From assembly GCA_035549195.1 (NCBI GenBank), contig DASZRK010000076.1, positions 1 through 64,000 on the forward strand: 64,000 bases of DNA, read 5' to 3'. Every line of letters begins with the position of its first letter. The first letter of the stretch is position 1. A program made the translations under genes and the position numbers. Under the pieces are notes generated by a model, which did no database searches, had not been told where the DNA came from, and worked only from the letters and a program-made list of their open reading frames with translations. This document shows, in pieces, positions 62,883 through 64,000 of the stretch. The stretch is from a bacterium (GTDB lineage: Bacteria > Oederibacteriota > Muellerivitia > Muellerivitales > Muellerivitaceae).

Positions 62883-63563
62883 TCAACTCCGTTTTTTGAT
62901 GACGCGCCCCGAATCCAGGGTGAGGATCTGGTCCGCCCGCTTGGCCAGCGGCTCGTAATGGGTCACCACGATGAGGGTCCTGCCCTCTTTCTGGCAAAGG
63001 TCCCACAAAACGTCGTGGATGCCCTCGGCGGTCTTCAGGTCCAGGTTCCCGGTGGGCTCGTCGGCCAGGATGATCTCGGGTTCGTTCATCAGGGCCCGGC
63101 AGACGGCCACCCGCTGCTGTTCCCCGCCCGACAATTCCCCCGGCTTGTGGTTCAGACGCCCGGAGAGACCCACATGGGCCAGGAGCCTCTCGGCCCGGGC
63201 CCGGCAGGACTCAAAATCCCGGCGGGCGATCTGCCCGGGCAGGATCACATTCTCCAAGGCGGTCAGTTCGGGCATCAAGAGGTGGAACTGAAAAACAAAA
63301 CCGAAGACCGAATTGCGCCATAGGGCCAATTCCAAATCGGTCATGTCGTAAAGGGACTTCCGTTTGCAATAGACCTTCCCCTCCGAAGGACGGCTCAGAC
63401 CGCCCAAAAGGGTCAAAAGGGTGCTCTTTCCCGAACCCGAAGGGCCCAGGATGACCGTGATGTCGCCAGCGTCCAAGCCGAAGGAAACGTCCTTCAAGGC
63501 GCGCACGTCCTCGCCGTCCATGTGGAAGGTTTTGTTGGCGTTCTCGACCCTTAATATTTCCAT
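62883..63563 (-). CDS. lolD: Lipoprotein-release ABC transporter ATP-binding protein
   Basis: The 226-residue ATPase has Walker A LGPSGSGKSTLLTLLGGL, the Q-loop in FVFQFHLLMPELTALENV, the signature LSGGEQQRVAVCRAL, Walker B IILADEPTGNLD and the switch VVTHY. The MPELTALENV region and the partner permease gene upstream fit LolD, which extracts outer-membrane lipoproteins from the inner membrane. MacB-type ATPases are close relatives and cannot be excluded fully. GAGG precedes the ATG. Confidence 0.88.
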   Translation of the reverse strand: MEILRVENANKTFHMDGEDVRALKDVSFGLDAGDITVILGPSGSGKSTLLTLLGGLSRPSEGKVYCKRKSLYDMTDLELALWRNSVFGFVFQFHLLMPELTALENVILPGQIARRDFESCRARAERLLAHVGLSGRLNHKPGELSGGEQQRVAVCRALMNEPEIILADEPTGNLDLKTAEGIHDVLWDLCQKEGRTLIVVTHYEPLAKRADQILTLDSGRVIKKRS

Positions 63564-63585
63564 TCGAACCTCAAAGAAATTTGAA

Positions 63586-63701
63586 CCACAGAGAACACAG
63601 AGACTGATTTTTTAGAAAACAACTCGCAGTCTTTGCGAATTCTCGGTCGTTTCTTTCGACAATACCCGAATTTTTTTAATCCTTCTCCGTGCTCTCCGTG
63701 G
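63586..63701. repeat. Inverted repeat in the gap between the permease gene and lolD
   Basis: The arms CCACAGAGAACACAGAGA (63586-63603) and TCTCCGTGCTCTCCGTGG (63684-63701) are reverse complements except at three positions, around an 80-base AT-rich loop. Similar CCACAGAGA-type palindromic elements occur in many environmental genomes. It separates two genes of one expected operon by 151 bases. Confidence 0.7.
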
Positions 63702-63714
63702 TGAAAAGCCGTGG

Positions 63715-64000
63715 TTAGCTGTAGCGGATGGCCTCGACAGGCTCCAACTTGGCGGCCTGACGGGCGGGGTAAAGGGTGGAAAGGAAGCAGAGCACCACCG
63801 ACATCAACGGGATGATCACGTAGCAGACCCAGGGCTCCACCTTCACCGGGAGCCGGTCGATGTAATAGACCATCCCGCCTCCCGGCATGGGAATGGGGAT
63901 CTTGGCGATGAGGGTGCAGAGAATGAAGCCGCCGACGAGCCCCACCACCAGGCCCAGCAGCCCGATGAACATACCCTCGAAGATGAAAATGGTCTTGATG
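63715..64000 (-). CDS. LolC/LolE-type permease, C-terminal part (5' end beyond the window)
   Basis: The frame is open from the right edge to a stop at 63715 and gives about 94 residues. It has two membrane segments: IGLLGLVVGLVGGFILCTLIA, and CYVIIPLMSVVLCFLSTLYPA. The end, YPARQAAKLEPVEAIRYS, is the FtsX-family signature of LolC/LolE and MacB permeases, and the upstream FIFEGMFIGLLG matches the conserved EG-IG-G segment. With the adjacent lolD it should form the lipoprotein-release complex of the inner membrane. Confidence 0.88.
   Translation of the reverse strand, partial: IKTIFIFEGMFIGLLGLVVGLVGGFILCTLIAKIPIPMPGGGMVYYIDRLPVKVEPWVCYVIIPLMSVVLCFLSTLYPARQAAKLEPVEAIRYS

Overview
The window looks like chromosomal DNA of a diderm (Gram-negative-type) bacterium. 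It encodes BamA, a TamB-like protein, LolD and a LolC/E-type permease, several lipoproteins and several PorV/OmpA-type outer-membrane proteins. It also carries a protein-arginine-phosphorylation set (McsA, McsB, ClpC and a YwlE-type phosphatase) best known from Bacillota, and PurS-type purine synthesis. This mixture, GC-rich DNA, frequent TTG start codons and a very long Thr-x-Thr-x secreted protein fit a poorly cultured candidate-phylum lineage (for example something near FCPU426/Goldiibacteriota). That placement is an inference, and no marker here fixes the phylum.

Layout from left to right. 1-3008 (minus) is the 5' two-thirds or more of a secreted lectin-domain protein with a huge threonine-rich tract, running off the left edge. 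3009-3474 is a regulatory gap with a structured leader for the lectin gene and a near-perfect sigma-54 promoter for an NHL-propeller lipoprotein (3475-4419). 4445-8009 (minus) holds rsfS, a comFB-like gene, nadD, a short dnaK and a J-domain/TPR gene. 8107-11204 is proB, obg, rpmA and rplU. 11307-18704 is a cell-envelope cluster: two PorV-type barrels (one fused to a FlgD-like Ig domain and an OmpA domain), a TPR/beta-propeller protein, a large TPR protein, another barrel, and a tRNA-Gly lying across the start of that barrel gene. Back-to-back promoters at 18747-18884 separate it from a periplasmic parvulin (18947-20413).

20410-28091 is one long minus-strand operon driven by a consensus promoter at 28187-28216: yceD, rpmF, plsX, fabH, fabD, fabG, acpP, fabF, rnc, a DUF4321 gene and maf. 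It joins phospholipid and fatty-acid initiation to RNA processing. 28236-31717 is coaD, rsmD and recG. rpmB stands alone on the plus strand with its own promoter and terminator. 32132-34154 is tsaC, an arginine-phosphatase gene, rpiB and a lipoprotein, resembling the ywlC-ywlE-ywlF order of Bacillus. 34303-49064 holds nearly all of de novo purine synthesis in three minus-strand blocks (purBSQLF, purMN, purHD; purC and purE are not here). These blocks are separated by accessory genes: a cupredoxin lipoprotein, a cupredoxin-like relative, SseB, a membrane diguanylate cyclase, and a secreted Lys/Gly/Met repeat protein.

49241-64000 (minus) contains a NifU-type gene with surE, then bamA, a 1955-residue TamB-like protein with an added C-terminal FN3-like domain, and clpC-mcsB-mcsA without ctsR. 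The window ends with lolD and the 3' end of a lolC/E-type permease gene, which are separated by a palindromic intergenic repeat.
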